Assembly (NCBI GenBank): GCA_963803575.1
Contig: CAWDMW010000001.1
Location: forward strand, 310,001-374,000
Direction: 5' to 3'
Source: CAWDMW01 sp963803575
Lineage (GTDB): Bacteria > Pseudomonadota > Alphaproteobacteria > Rickettsiales > UBA998
DNA: 64,000 nt
The position numbers and the translations under genes are program-made. The notes under the pieces are model-generated. The model ran no database searches and was not told where the DNA came from. It was given only the letters and a program-made list of their open reading frames with translations. Of this stretch, positions 26,171-34,539 are shown in pieces (positions within the stretch are counted from its first letter, which is position 1; each line of letters opens with the position of its first letter).

Positions 26171-26975
26171 GGCGTTTGAAGTGACCAGTCTGAACGATCT
26201 GGAAGGTGGTTTATTGTACCTGAAAGCTGACGCAGAGCAGCTAAGGGAACTAATCACCTGTTTCATTGATGAAAAATTCAAAGATCGTTTGCCTGCTGGG
26301 TCATTTGATGCGTTAGCATCAAATATGGTAGGAAGTATGCAGCAGGCACTTAAAGCGCAAGCTTCCCTGCCACCTGCACCAAACCTATCTGTGTTGCTTT
26401 CCCCTCAGTTGCATATGCCATTGGGTGAATGGAAGAAAAAGATTGGTTATGGACTTTATGGCTATCCGCCTGTCACTAGCAATCAATTACTTAGTCAATG
26501 TTGGTACTACATTAGCCAGCAGGACATCAGCAAGGCTACAGGCAAAAGTTCATATTATTGGACGATTGCAAGGCAGGACTTAAATTTAGAGTATATTTGG
26601 CCTAGCGCGGCTGGTCTAGGTATACATCGTTTGATTTGCCAAGAAGCTGGACTGGATATGGCACAAGCGTCAACTGCTGACATAAAGGCTACGTTTGTGA
26701 CATTATATCCTCAAGCTGAAGCAGCGGTGACGCATAATGGGAACATTGATGTACAACGTTTAATGTCAGCTCACGCAATTCTTCACGGAAATGCATCCAT
26801 GTTTCCCTATGAAATCCCTGCATTAACACATGCAGCGTTTAAGGAATTACTTCTCTCCAATAAACCGAGATCACGTTATGGCTTAGCGCATTATTATCTA
26901 GTTGCCACTGCACCGGACTACAAGGCATTTACGGATGCTTTGTGTCCGTACTACACCCGACCTTATGCAGTATAG
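26154..26975 (+). CDS. Unknown protein, C-terminal part
   Basis: 273 codons; the only possible start is a TTG, and a stop lies just upstream at 26145. It is hydrophilic and mostly helical. Noticeable segments are PLGEWKKKIGYGLYGYPPVTSNQLLSQC (read in parts) and LSNKPRSRYGLAHYYLVATA. No signal peptide, membrane segment or recognised domain. The lack of a good start and its overlap with the coiled-coil frame suggest it is the C-terminal two thirds of one gene. A terminator follows at 27065-27101, so the transcript is a separate unit between pyrC and the 336-aa gene. Confidence 0.5.
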   Translation: MYFQGEAFEVTSLNDLEGGLLYLKADAEQLRELITCFIDEKFKDRLPAGSFDALASNMVGSMQQALKAQASLPPAPNLSVLLSPQLHMPLGEWKKKIGYGLYGYPPVTSNQLLSQCWYYISQQDISKATGKSSYYWTIARQDLNLEYIWPSAAGLGIHRLICQEAGLDMAQASTADIKATFVTLYPQAEAAVTHNGNIDVQRLMSAHAILHGNASMFPYEIPALTHAAFKELLLSNKPRSRYGLAHYYLVATAPDYKAFTDALCPYYTRPYAV

Positions 26976-27007
26976 CGATATATTGCATATGACATAGAAA
27001 AACCCCT

Positions 27008-27032
27008 CAGGCACATGGATCACATGTGCCTG
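27008..27032. repeat. Perfect 10-bp inverted repeat
   Basis: CAGGCACATG (27008-27017) and CATGTGCCTG (27023-27032) with a 5-nt loop, 33 bp after the stop of the unknown plus-strand gene. There is no T run, so it is not a classical terminator. It could be an mRNA 3'-end stabilising hairpin or an operator-like palindrome. Confidence 0.5.
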
Positions 27033-27064
27033 CATCAGTTTGCTTACCTTTAAGCCGCTACTCT

Positions 27065-27101
27065 CCCACCCCGCCCTGACTAGGCCGGGTGGGGGTTTTT
27101 T
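27065..27101 (+). terminator. Rho-independent terminator
   Basis: A GC-rich stem CCCACCC/GGGTGGG (27065-27071 and 27087-27093) extends inward by three more pairs after one mismatch, and is followed by six T's at 27096-27101. It ends the plus-strand transcript of the unknown gene pair ahead of the convergent 336-aa gene. Confidence 0.85.
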
Positions 27102-27153
27102 GTGCGGTTTCAACACAGCAGCCGTGATGGGCTTGTGTGGAAGTTACACCACC

Positions 27154-28164
27154 TTACATAGACATGCCACCAGCCGCTTCCAGTTGCTGCTCGCTAACTG
27201 CAATCTTTTCCTGCAATTTCTCTACCTGACTTTTCTTTTCTTTAATCTCGGCGCGACGCGGTCGGTTGACCAACAATTCATTTGCCGCAAATGCAATACC
27301 AAGACCCGTTGCTACCGCTGCTGTGGTAGCAACAACAGGATGATCTTGCGCATAGTTAACCACTCTATGAGCGTTTTTGGTAATGAAGTTACCACCCTCG
27401 GTTAAGTCATATTCTGCTTTGTCAGAAACGGTCTGAATGAGACTGTTGGCTTCTTTTTCTTTGACAATGTCATTTGCGACTTTTATTACAGCATCAGGTT
27501 GATTGCCTGTAAGCTTGTCCCCTATCTTCCCTAAGTCATCCTTAGCAAAATCCTTAAGTTTATCAACGTTATTAGCAGCTTCATTGACGTTATTAACAGC
27601 TTCTGCGCGACCTTGCTTGACCAATTTCTCGACAACTTTAACAACACCTTTGTTCTTCTCAGGGTCTACCCCCTCTACATTCTTTAACGCGTCCTTCACT
27701 GTGTCCGTCAGCTTAGTATTGTATTTACCTGCCTCTTGAGCAGCCGTCTTCAAATTTTCAACGTTTAACTCGATTGATGGTTCATTAGTACCAGCAGCAA
27801 CTCCGAAATTGTCTTTAACGATACCGAATTTTTCAAGCTGCTTAAGCTCTTTATCACCGATTTTATCGGTTGCTTTCTCAGCAATCTTCCCGACTTCCTT
27901 TAACCCCCCATCAATCTTATCTTGCAGATTACCTATTTTATTCGTCACAAACGCACCAATACCGGCAATCCCTAAGCCTTCTGCTCCAACGCGAATGGCG
28001 GATTTTGGCTTTTTGCTATGCTTGAGGCTCTGCATCTCCGCTTCGGCTTCGGCTTTCAGCCCGCCAATCTCGTTATTTAGCTTTTCCTGCACCGCGTTAT
28101 TATCCTGCTGCGTAGGCGCTGGCGGGGTGTTTGCATTCACTTGCTGTTCTTCTTGCGTATTCAT
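27154..28164 (-). CDS. Unknown ~336-aa helical protein with two hydrophobic segments, Pho-box gene
   Basis: No family recognised. Start taken at the ATG at 28164 (a TTG at 28179 is possible). The N-terminus is Gln/Asn/Pro-rich (NTQEEQQVNANTPPAPTQQ). A glycine-rich hydrophobic stretch follows at about 60-75 (GAEGLGIAGIGAFV). The long middle is amphipathic Lys/Glu/Asp/Asn helix with repeating KIGDK/KAxxxxxK patterns, reminiscent of apolipoprotein- or LEA-like helices. A second hydrophobic helix lies at about 280-305 (HPVVATTAAVATGLGIAFAA), then a basic coiled-coil tail. The best Pho box in the window (28202-28235) drives it. It is a single-gene unit; a membrane-bound stress or phosphate-starvation protein is an inference only. 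Confidence 0.75.
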   Translation of the reverse strand: MNTQEEQQVNANTPPAPTQQDNNAVQEKLNNEIGGLKAEAEAEMQSLKHSKKPKSAIRVGAEGLGIAGIGAFVTNKIGNLQDKIDGGLKEVGKIAEKATDKIGDKELKQLEKFGIVKDNFGVAAGTNEPSIELNVENLKTAAQEAGKYNTKLTDTVKDALKNVEGVDPEKNKGVVKVVEKLVKQGRAEAVNNVNEAANNVDKLKDFAKDDLGKIGDKLTGNQPDAVIKVANDIVKEKEANSLIQTVSDKAEYDLTEGGNFITKNAHRVVNYAQDHPVVATTAAVATGLGIAFAANELLVNRPRRAEIKEKKSQVEKLQEKIAVSEQQLEAAGGMSM

Positions 28165-28201
28165 CGTGTCAACATCCAATGTTGTTTATATTGATCTTCT
28201 C

Positions 28202-28235
28202 ATAGTAGCCCTATAATATGACAGTATGATGACAG
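28202..28235 (-). promoter_or_regulatory. Pho-box promoter of the 336-aa gene
   Basis: On the minus strand, two perfect CTGTCAT 7-mers (28229-28235 and 28218-28224) are separated by CATA, i.e. an 11-bp repeat, identical to the PhoB consensus half-sites. Ten bases further is TACTAT (28202-28207), a good -10 at the phoA-type spacing. Transcription would start near 28195, giving a leader of ~30 nt. The site also covers the annotated start of the divergent ruvX. Confidence 0.75.
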
Positions 28236-28699
28236 CTGATGAGAAAACCACACGGTCACCTGCTTTAACGGCGCGCAAACGGTATATGGGGCTGGATCTT
28301 GGGCAAAAAACCATTGGGCTGGCCACGTCTGACCGCAGTGCGCTGATTGCCACACCCCTTCACACCATTAAACGCACCAAGCTGACGAAAGACTGCGTGG
28401 TGCTGAAAGGGTTGATTGATGAGCATCAGATTACGGATCTGGTGATAGGGCTGCCCCTACATATGGATGGTACGCACGGCGCACGGTGTCAGTCAGTGAA
28501 AACCTTTGCCCGCACCATCACCGCACACGGCATTGATCTTCCCGTGCATTTTCAGGATGAACGCATGTCCAGCCAGGCCGTTGAACGCACTATGCTTGAT
28601 GCAGACATCTCACGACAAAAGCGTGCTGTCCACGTGGATAAGTTAGCCGCGGCTTATATATTACAAGGGTTTTTAGACGGGTTAGCGGATAATCGCTAG
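28226..28699 (+). CDS. ruvX: Putative pre-16S rRNA nuclease / Holliday junction resolvase-like RuvX (YqgF)
   Basis: 157 aa with an RNase H fold. Acidic active-site residues are seen in YMGLDLGQKTIGLATSD (about 20-36), ITDLVIGLPLHMDGT, and DERMSSQAVE with the C-terminal VDKLAAAYILQGFLD. The family matures the 5' end of 16S rRNA, with a related role in DNA repair suggested. The start is uncertain: ATGs at 28226 and 28229 lie inside the Pho box of the divergent gene, while the ATG at 28286 gives the usual short N-terminus (MGLDLG). The stop codon lies in a 12-bp inverted repeat. Confidence 0.92.
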   Translation: MMTADEKTTRSPALTARKRYMGLDLGQKTIGLATSDRSALIATPLHTIKRTKLTKDCVVLKGLIDEHQITDLVIGLPLHMDGTHGARCQSVKTFARTITAHGIDLPVHFQDERMSSQAVERTMLDADISRQKRAVHVDKLAAAYILQGFLDGLADNR

Positions 28700-28745
28700 C
28701 GCGTGTTGAGACTAACGACTATAGCGTGCCGCAAACACGCGCTAG
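28696..28745. terminator. 12-bp perfect inverted repeat between convergent genes
   Basis: CTAGCGCGTGTT (28696-28707) and AACACGCGCTAG (28734-28745) with a 26-nt loop. It overlaps the ruvX stop codon and sits 8 bp from the stop of the convergent 117-aa gene. There is no T run; it probably acts as a shared 3' hairpin or a Rho-assisted stop. Confidence 0.5.
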
Positions 28746-28753
28746 TTAAAGGA

Positions 28754-29107
28754 CTATTCGTCCCACATAGGCTTTTGCATCATGGCTGGTTTGGCTGGCT
28801 GCACTTTGGGTGCCTGCATCATGCCATATTTCACCGCCATTTCTGCTCGCAACTCCGGCGGCGGGTTGCCTTGTCCGGCTGCAAGCACTTCGCCAAAATC
28901 GCTTGGCATAAACTCTTCTTTACGCATGATGGATTCTTTCATGAGGCGAAGGTTTTTAATATTCAATTTAAGGTAACTGTAAACACGCTCACCGAAACCA
29001 TTCTTTCCCTGCATAAGCATGATAATATCTTCCAGTTCCAGAAGCGCATCATCTTCGCTTTCAGTATCAGCATTGCTGCTTATCTCTTTTTGGTTCCACT
29101 CACTCAA
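28754..29107 (-). CDS. Small unknown acidic protein
   Basis: 117 aa from a TTG; no clear RBS, and a shorter start at an internal Met is possible. The N-terminal third is acidic (ADTESEDDALLELEDIIMLMQ). The middle is a basic helix (SYLKLNIKNLRLMKESIMRKEEF). The C-terminus is Met/Pro/Gln-rich (KYGMMQAPKVQPAKPAMMQKP). No signal peptide or membrane segment, and no family recognised. It is convergent with ruvX. Confidence 0.5.
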   Translation of the reverse strand: MSEWNQKEISSNADTESEDDALLELEDIIMLMQGKNGFGERVYSYLKLNIKNLRLMKESIMRKEEFMPSDFGEVLAAGQGNPPPELRAEMAVKYGMMQAPKVQPAKPAMMQKPMWDE

Positions 29108-29263
29108 AGCGGTATCTCTTCTGTTCTGTGGCGTTCATTTGTCTGACTATACTACGTAACATTGCGTAAGACAAAACAAAATTCTATCAACGTTAGCTAT
29201 AATAGCTGATTCTCTATACGTCAATCATACATTTTGACAATTTCGCACCAATCAGCCTAAAGC

Positions 29264-29584
29264 TTAGTATCTTTCAAAACCGCCTCTACCCGCAGATGGT
29301 AGATCTGTTTGCATAGCAATAGCGCGCTCATTAGCCACGGCTTGCGTGAATGATCCCATCACTTCAAGACCGCTATTTAAGCCAGGCTCTTTATTCAGGA
29401 TGTCAGCAAGTGTGTTATCCGCACCAGATGCCTGCGCTTGCTGTGGAGCAATATCCGCACCAGCAACGGTGCCTTTGCCTATTTGGGTTTCAATATCTAA
29501 TACTTCTTTATCTAACAACGCCTGTATTGATGGGTTGTTAGTGTGTGCTTCGATAGTATCTAGCTCTGCGATTGAATATGTCAT
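29264..29584 (-). CDS. Small unknown protein
   Basis: 106 aa with an ATG start; GGAG lies 12 bp upstream. Helical N-terminal half (IAELDTIEAHTNNPSIQALLDKEV) and a Gly/Ala/Ser-rich, probably flexible second half (GADIAPQQAQASGADNTLA). It ends RGGFERY. No signal peptide or known motif. It is upstream of the 117-aa gene on the same strand, with 157 bp between, so co-transcription is possible but not evident. Confidence 0.5.
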   Translation of the reverse strand: MTYSIAELDTIEAHTNNPSIQALLDKEVLDIETQIGKGTVAGADIAPQQAQASGADNTLADILNKEPGLNSGLEVMGSFTQAVANERAIAMQTDLPSAGRGGFERY

Positions 29585-30034
29585 GTCTTTTATAGCTCCG
29601 TGTTACATCCTTACTATAGCAACACGCTTGCGCAATGCTCAACCAATAAAGCGTGGCTGCCATGGAATGTTCACCGTTCTGTAACACAACTGTCATAAAT
29701 GGAGATAACCTTCTATACTGTTATAATGGCAGTAACAAGCGCATCATTACTTATATCGAGGAGTATTTAGCATAGCCCTAGATATAAGCCGATCAAGCAA
29801 AGGCATAAAATACCCATAAATAACAACGTTATGGCGTATGTGTTGCCATGTGAAGTTCATAGCTTCAACATACCTGATTAACCTTGAGTTATGTGGTTAT
29901 TATAAGAACCTACTCATTTTTGAGAAAATCCTTGCGCTTACAGTAAAAGCACTTTTCTTCGATCATCAGATGCGTTACACACATCAACGTACAATTCAAA
30001 TTACACAGATACCCTTTGGTATGGACTCCTTGCT
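29585..30034. other. 450-bp intergenic region
   Basis: This AT-rich gap separates the divergent 106-aa gene and ppiD. It holds one Pho-box-like pair on the plus strand (29679-29700) and candidate -10 hexamers TATACT (29714) and TATAAT (29722). Only very short reading frames were seen on the plus strand (for example 16 codons from 29831). No tRNA, known riboswitch or strong hairpin was recognised. It could be a long ppiD leader or carry a small RNA. Confidence 0.4.
29679..29700 (+). promoter_or_regulatory. Weak Pho-box-like site
   Basis: CTGTAAC-ACAA-CTGTCAT-AAAT on the plus strand has one perfect and one 5-of-7 half-site with the 11-bp period. The best -10 (TATACT at 29714-29719) is 17 bp after the second half-site rather than 10, unlike the other three sites, and the next gene (ppiD) is ~335 bp away. 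It may be fortuitous. Confidence 0.3.
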
Positions 30035-31972
30035 ATGCTGGCTTCATTACGTAATACAACCGATAACTTCTTCGTCAAACTGCTGCTGATACTGCTGGTG
30101 GCAAGCTTTGCCTTGTGGGGAGTGGGAGATATTGTTGGTGGCAGTAACGACGTAACCGTCGCTACTGTTGGAGAGGAACCGGTTAGTGGTCAGGAATATT
30201 ACAGTGCGTTAGTGCGGCTACAGGATAATCTGGGAGAGTATTTTACGCCGGAATTTGCAAAAGAGCTGAACCTGTTCAATGTTACGTTAGGTGGTTTAAT
30301 CAGCGAGAAACTTATCCAGCAAGAAGCAGATCACATGAATTTGGTGGTGAGCGATAGATTGTTAAAAGACGTTTTGCTGAAAGATACGCAGTTTCATAAT
30401 GAAAAAGGCCAGTTTGACCGTACCATCTTCGATCATCGTTTAAGGCAACTACGCATTTCTGAGTCCGACTACCTGAATCAGTTGCGTCAATCCGTTAGGG
30501 AAAACCTGCTTCAGCGCACCATCAGCCCTTCGGCAATTTATGGAGATACACTGCCATCCCTATTATACCTCACGGAACAAGAAACACGCCGTGTATTAAC
30601 ATTTGTCGTTGAACCAAATAACGAGAATAACCTATCTGCACCGGATGAAGTGGCATTGCAATCCTATTTTACCCAACATAAACAGGCGTATATGGCACCT
30701 GAATATCGTGTGCTTCACTATGTTCTACTCGACAAGCAAGCGATTGCACAAAACATTATCCTATCTGAGAATGAACTACAGCAGGCTTACGAAGAACGGA
30801 AGAAAGAACGCATTACTCCCCAAAAACGGTTTGTCACTCAGCTACTCTACGACGACAAAGCACTGGCTGAACGTGCTTATGGTTTGCTACGCTCCGGTAA
30901 AACGCTTGATTTTACTGCGAAATCGTTACCTCCAGCGAATGAAGGCAATTTGGAACTAGGGTATGTTACAGCCGAACAATTGCCGGCTGGCAGTGATCAG
31001 GTGTTTGCTTTAGATGAGGGAGAATACACGTCACCTATACAAACGGAATTTGGCTGGCATGTTTTTGCAGTGCAGGACGTTGTGATAGCCCATACTCCTT
31101 CCTATGATGCATTAAAGGAGCAACTTTCTATTGATCTTAAAGCAGAAGAAATCAACAACTCTATGGCACAGGCTATTGAGAAAATGGAAGATGCAGTATC
31201 TGCAGGCCTATCTATAAACGATATTGCTTCGACGTTGAACTTGCCCCTTATGACCACTCCACCGATTGATGCAAATGGAAAACAAACGGACAATACGATG
31301 CATTTAGCTCCAGAACATCACCAGTTCATACTAGATGCTGGTTTCGCTCAAGAGCAGGGAACCATGTCCTCTGTTGAGACTACACCAGATGGTCAATATT
31401 ATCTGGTGAAACCTATGCAGGTCACACCCCCACGTGAGCGAACACTTGAAGAAGTACGCGGAATAGTAGTGTCAGATTGGAAACAGCAACAGCGTCAAAA
31501 CATGATACGCCAACGAGCGAACGACACACTGGATGCCTTAAAGCAATCTTTCACGCAACATGATATTGACTCCGCCAATCATCTACTTGATGAACAAAAC
31601 ATATCTAGCTATGCGATGCTCCCCATAAAACGAGATGGCGTTGCATCAGATGATATCAAGAAGTCACATGGATTGTCCGAGCCTATTCCTGAAGACTTTA
31701 TCGCTCAGATATTTACACTGAATCAGCCTGGTCAGGTGACCGATTTATACACTTATGGCCGCGATAGTGTGATTGGAGGAATCTATATTGATACAACATC
31801 TCACGAGATGACCAATCAGGACACGCAGAATGCATCTTACGTTGCTATCGAAAAACGATTAGAGAAAGTGCAGGATCAGGAAATAAGTCAGTATTATCTT
31901 GGTTCACTCAAACGTCGTTTTCCTGTTGCACGGGATGCAGAAGCGGTTGAACGTGTGAAAGAGCAGTTCTAA
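30035..31972 (+). CDS. ppiD: Membrane-anchored periplasmic folding factor PpiD (parvulin family)
   Basis: 645 aa. One N-terminal membrane anchor (FFVKLLLILLVASFALWGVGD, in two parts, about 13-33), then a SurA-N-like helical domain with GEEPVSGQEYYSALVRLQD. A parvulin domain is at about 255-355, recognised by GNLELGYVTAEQLPAGSDQVF and TEFGWHVFAVQDV. A long C-terminal helical region follows. PpiD-type proteins sit at the Sec exit and help newly translocated proteins. It ends 9 bp before trpE, so trpEG may be partly co-transcribed with it. Other parvulin-fold SurA_N proteins are the alternative. Confidence 0.9.
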   Translation: MLASLRNTTDNFFVKLLLILLVASFALWGVGDIVGGSNDVTVATVGEEPVSGQEYYSALVRLQDNLGEYFTPEFAKELNLFNVTLGGLISEKLIQQEADHMNLVVSDRLLKDVLLKDTQFHNEKGQFDRTIFDHRLRQLRISESDYLNQLRQSVRENLLQRTISPSAIYGDTLPSLLYLTEQETRRVLTFVVEPNNENNLSAPDEVALQSYFTQHKQAYMAPEYRVLHYVLLDKQAIAQNIILSENELQQAYEERKKERITPQKRFVTQLLYDDKALAERAYGLLRSGKTLDFTAKSLPPANEGNLELGYVTAEQLPAGSDQVFALDEGEYTSPIQTEFGWHVFAVQDVVIAHTPSYDALKEQLSIDLKAEEINNSMAQAIEKMEDAVSAGLSINDIASTLNLPLMTTPPIDANGKQTDNTMHLAPEHHQFILDAGFAQEQGTMSSVETTPDGQYYLVKPMQVTPPRERTLEEVRGIVVSDWKQQQRQNMIRQRANDTLDALKQSFTQHDIDSANHLLDEQNISSYAMLPIKRDGVASDDIKKSHGLSEPIPEDFIAQIFTLNQPGQVTDLYTYGRDSVIGGIYIDTTSHEMTNQDTQNASYVAIEKRLEKVQDQEISQYYLGSLKRRFPVARDAEAVERVKEQF

Positions 31973-31981
31973 ACGTAAACC

Positions 31982-33487
31982 ATGTTTGTGTTCCCTGATT
32001 TTCATACCGTCCATGCTACGCTTTCTCAACAGCGTAATGAATTGGTATGGACGAAGCGTGTCTGTGATATGGAAACACCTGTATCGGCGATGCAGAAATT
32101 GCAGGCCTTCTCTGATGCTCCTGCCTTCCTTTTAGAGTCAGTCCATGGCGGAGAGAAGCGTGGCCGCTACTCACTGCTTGGCTTGTATCCAGACCGAATC
32201 TGGCAATGCCGTGGTAGTGAGGCTCAATATTGTGACTTACTTGCCAAGCAACCGTCCTTCGTCACGCTACCCGACCCTGCCCTTCTTTCACTGGATAAAG
32301 AACTATCATCCATCCATATTGATCTGCCGCAAGATGTACCAAAAGCAGCAGCAGGATTATTTGGTTATGTAAGTTACGACATTATCAAACAGTTTGAGAC
32401 GCTGCCACATGCCAACCCCGACCCTATCAATATTCCCGATGCCTGCTTAATGCGTCCTCGGCTGGTGCTGATCTTTGATAATGTAGATGGTATGCTTTAC
32501 CTCTGCTGCCCCCTATGGCATCAATCCATCAACGACAGTCAGGAAGCTTACCATCAAGCAGCCGCACTGATTGAAGACACACTGCACAGGTTGCAAACAA
32601 CTCCCCTAAAGCAGCCGCACTTCCCACCATCTACTTCTCACGCAATGCCTGCATTTTCCTCCAATATGAGTGCCCAGTATTACCGAAGTATGGTAACGCA
32701 AGCACAGGACTACATCCGGGCAGGAGATATTTTTCAGGTTGTTCCATCGCAACGTTTTGAGGCAGCATTTGACGCGGAACCTTTCGCTTTGTATCGTGCA
32801 TTGCGACATAGCAATCCATCACCTTTCTTGTTTTATCTGGACTTGAAAGACTTCGCGCTTGTGGGGTCAAGCCCAGAAATACTGGTACGTCTGCGTGATG
32901 ACACGGTTACCATCCGCCCCATTGCCGGCACACGCAAGCGTGGCGCAACCATGCAGGAAGATGAAGCGTTAGAGCAAGACTTGCTGGCAGACCCCAAAGA
33001 ATTGGCAGAACACTTAATGTTGCTGGATTTAGGGCGCAACGATGTTGGGCGCACCACTCAACCCGGCACAGTGATTGTCACCGAACAAATGACAGTAGAG
33101 CGTTATTCCCACGTGATGCATATTGTCTCTAACGTGGAAGGTAAAAAACGCAATGACATCACTGCGCTGCAATGTTTACTGACAGGAATGCCGGCAGGAA
33201 CCGTTAGTGGCGCGCCTAAGATACGTGCTATGGAAATTATTGATGAGCTGGAACCGGTTGCACGTAGTTTCTATGCAGGTGGCGTTGGGTATTTCTCGTG
33301 TAATGGCTGGATGGACACCTGCATTACCCTACGCACCGCCCTGATCAAAGATCAAACACTTTACGTTCAGGCAGGTGGCGGTGTCGTTGCTGATAGTGAT
33401 CCACAAGCAGAATACGAAGAATCCTGCAATAAAGCCAAAGCGATTATGGTCGCAGCACAGCTCGCTATGCAGTTAAAGGAATCCTGA
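31982..33487 (+). CDS. trpE: Anthranilate synthase component I
   Basis: 501 aa. It makes anthranilate from chorismate with ammonia supplied by TrpG. The N-terminal regulatory region has LLESVHGGEKRGRYSLLG (the tryptophan-feedback LLES element). The chorismate-binding core has DIFQVVPSQRF, SNPSPFLFYLDL, GSSPEILVRL, IRPIAGTRKRG, LDLGRNDVGR and GTVSGAPKIRAMEII. It is followed after 3 bp by trpG. No attenuator was searched out convincingly upstream, as ppiD lies only 9 bp away. Confidence 0.97.
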   Translation: MFVFPDFHTVHATLSQQRNELVWTKRVCDMETPVSAMQKLQAFSDAPAFLLESVHGGEKRGRYSLLGLYPDRIWQCRGSEAQYCDLLAKQPSFVTLPDPALLSLDKELSSIHIDLPQDVPKAAAGLFGYVSYDIIKQFETLPHANPDPINIPDACLMRPRLVLIFDNVDGMLYLCCPLWHQSINDSQEAYHQAAALIEDTLHRLQTTPLKQPHFPPSTSHAMPAFSSNMSAQYYRSMVTQAQDYIRAGDIFQVVPSQRFEAAFDAEPFALYRALRHSNPSPFLFYLDLKDFALVGSSPEILVRLRDDTVTIRPIAGTRKRGATMQEDEALEQDLLADPKELAEHLMLLDLGRNDVGRTTQPGTVIVTEQMTVERYSHVMHIVSNVEGKKRNDITALQCLLTGMPAGTVSGAPKIRAMEIIDELEPVARSFYAGGVGYFSCNGWMDTCITLRTALIKDQTLYVQAGGGVVADSDPQAEYEESCNKAKAIMVAAQLAMQLKES

Positions 33488-33490
33488 ATC

Positions 33491-34060
33491 GTGCCACGTA
33501 TCTTATTGTTGGATAATTATGATAGCTTTACTTACAATCTGATGCATTACTGCACGGAGCTTGGGGCGGACGTGACGGTCAAACGCAACGACAAGATAAC
33601 CTTATCAGAGATACAAAATGCCGCATATAACGGCATCGTTATTTCACCAGGCCCCGGCGCACCCCAAGATAGCGGCATTTGTCTGGACGTTATTCGCACT
33701 CTGGGGCAAACTATCCCTATATTCGGGGTATGCCTTGGGCATCAGGCTATTGGGCATGTCTATGGGGCATCTATCATACGCCATACCCCGATGCATGGTA
33801 AAACCAGTGATATTAACCATCATGGCGAAAGCGTCTTTCAAGGGCTACCATCACCCTTAACGGCAACGCGCTATCACTCGCTGATTATTGATGAAAGCAC
33901 TTTGCCGGATTGCCTGAACGTGACTGCCCGCACAGATGATGGTATCATTATGGGAATCCAGCATAACCATCACCCCCTTCACGGCGTGCAATTCCACCCA
34001 GAAAGCATTGCATCGCAATACGGGCATGAGATGATTCAGTCTTTCTTAAACAGCTTATAA
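33491..34060 (+). CDS. trpG: Anthranilate synthase component II (glutamine amidotransferase)
   Basis: 189 aa, class I GATase. The start is a GTG at 33491. The oxyanion motif is SPGPGAPQDSGI, the nucleophile is Cys in FGVCLGHQAIG at about 79-89, and the His/Glu pair is in QFHPESIAS. It supplies ammonia to TrpE. In some bacteria the same subunit serves aminodeoxychorismate synthase. Directly downstream of trpE; trpD/trpC are not in this window. Confidence 0.96.
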   Translation: MPRILLLDNYDSFTYNLMHYCTELGADVTVKRNDKITLSEIQNAAYNGIVISPGPGAPQDSGICLDVIRTLGQTIPIFGVCLGHQAIGHVYGASIIRHTPMHGKTSDINHHGESVFQGLPSPLTATRYHSLIIDESTLPDCLNVTARTDDGIIMGIQHNHHPLHGVQFHPESIASQYGHEMIQSFLNSL

Positions 34061-34085
34061 AAGAAAAGCACCTACCCAACGCGTA

Positions 34086-34454
34086 TTACTCATGGTAATA
34101 TGCATTAGGAAAGTGCTTTCTGAGCAAGCCTTCAATATGCTCCAGACATTCCACTTCAGTGTTATATTTGAAGGTATATTGAAAGCCTTTAATATTCAGG
34201 CGGATAGTTTGTTTATCTTCATTCTTCTTAGGACATTTGCCAAGGCAATAAATGCCCTTTACCCAAACGTCTTTACCGTCGTAGAATCTTCCAACAAGAA
34301 ACTTGATTTTATCTCTAAAGACTCTCATTTCTTTCTTTTTTGTCTTGTCTGCACTTGCTCCGGAAAAATGGCAAGTGCCTTTGTCAGACGCGCATATAGC
34401 GCATGAAACAACTGGGCTTGAGAGTTCTTCAACCATAAGAATAATAAGCAGCAT
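34086..34454 (-). CDS. Small cysteine-containing protein of unknown function
   Basis: 122 aa, ATG start (a second ATG at 34436 is possible). Two cysteine groups, SCAICASDKGTC near residues 17-27 and YCLGKC near 69-74, could form a small zinc site. The rest is basic with a KxxKFLVGRFYDGKDVWVKG beta-like segment. No family recognised. It lies 86 bp downstream of lpxB on the same strand, so it may be the tail of the lipid A operon. The sequence composition favours this strand over the overlapping plus-strand frame. Confidence 0.5.
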   Translation of the reverse strand: MLLIILMVEELSSPVVSCAICASDKGTCHFSGASADKTKKKEMRVFRDKIKFLVGRFYDGKDVWVKGIYCLGKCPKKNEDKQTIRLNIKGFQYTFKYNTEVECLEHIEGLLRKHFPNAYYHE

Positions 34455-34539
34455 AAAAGACTGCGATTAACAAAAAAATGCTCAAGGCATGAAATACCCG
34501 TTTACCATAAAGCAAGATTTCTACATGCGTCAATAGGCT

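Noticed and set aside
26154..26175. LYFQG at the start of the second unknown frame, resembling a TEV protease site
   Set aside because: Five residues in a bacterial frame with an uncertain start; coincidence.
29838..30089. An 83-codon frame upstream of and overlapping ppiD
   Set aside because: No RBS, no motif, Cys/His-rich odd composition, and it runs into ppiD in another frame.
34092..34406. A 104-codon plus-strand frame after trpG
   Set aside because: It mirrors the minus-strand cysteine protein (34086-34454), is Phe/Leu/Ser-rich like an antisense shadow, and lacks a start signal.
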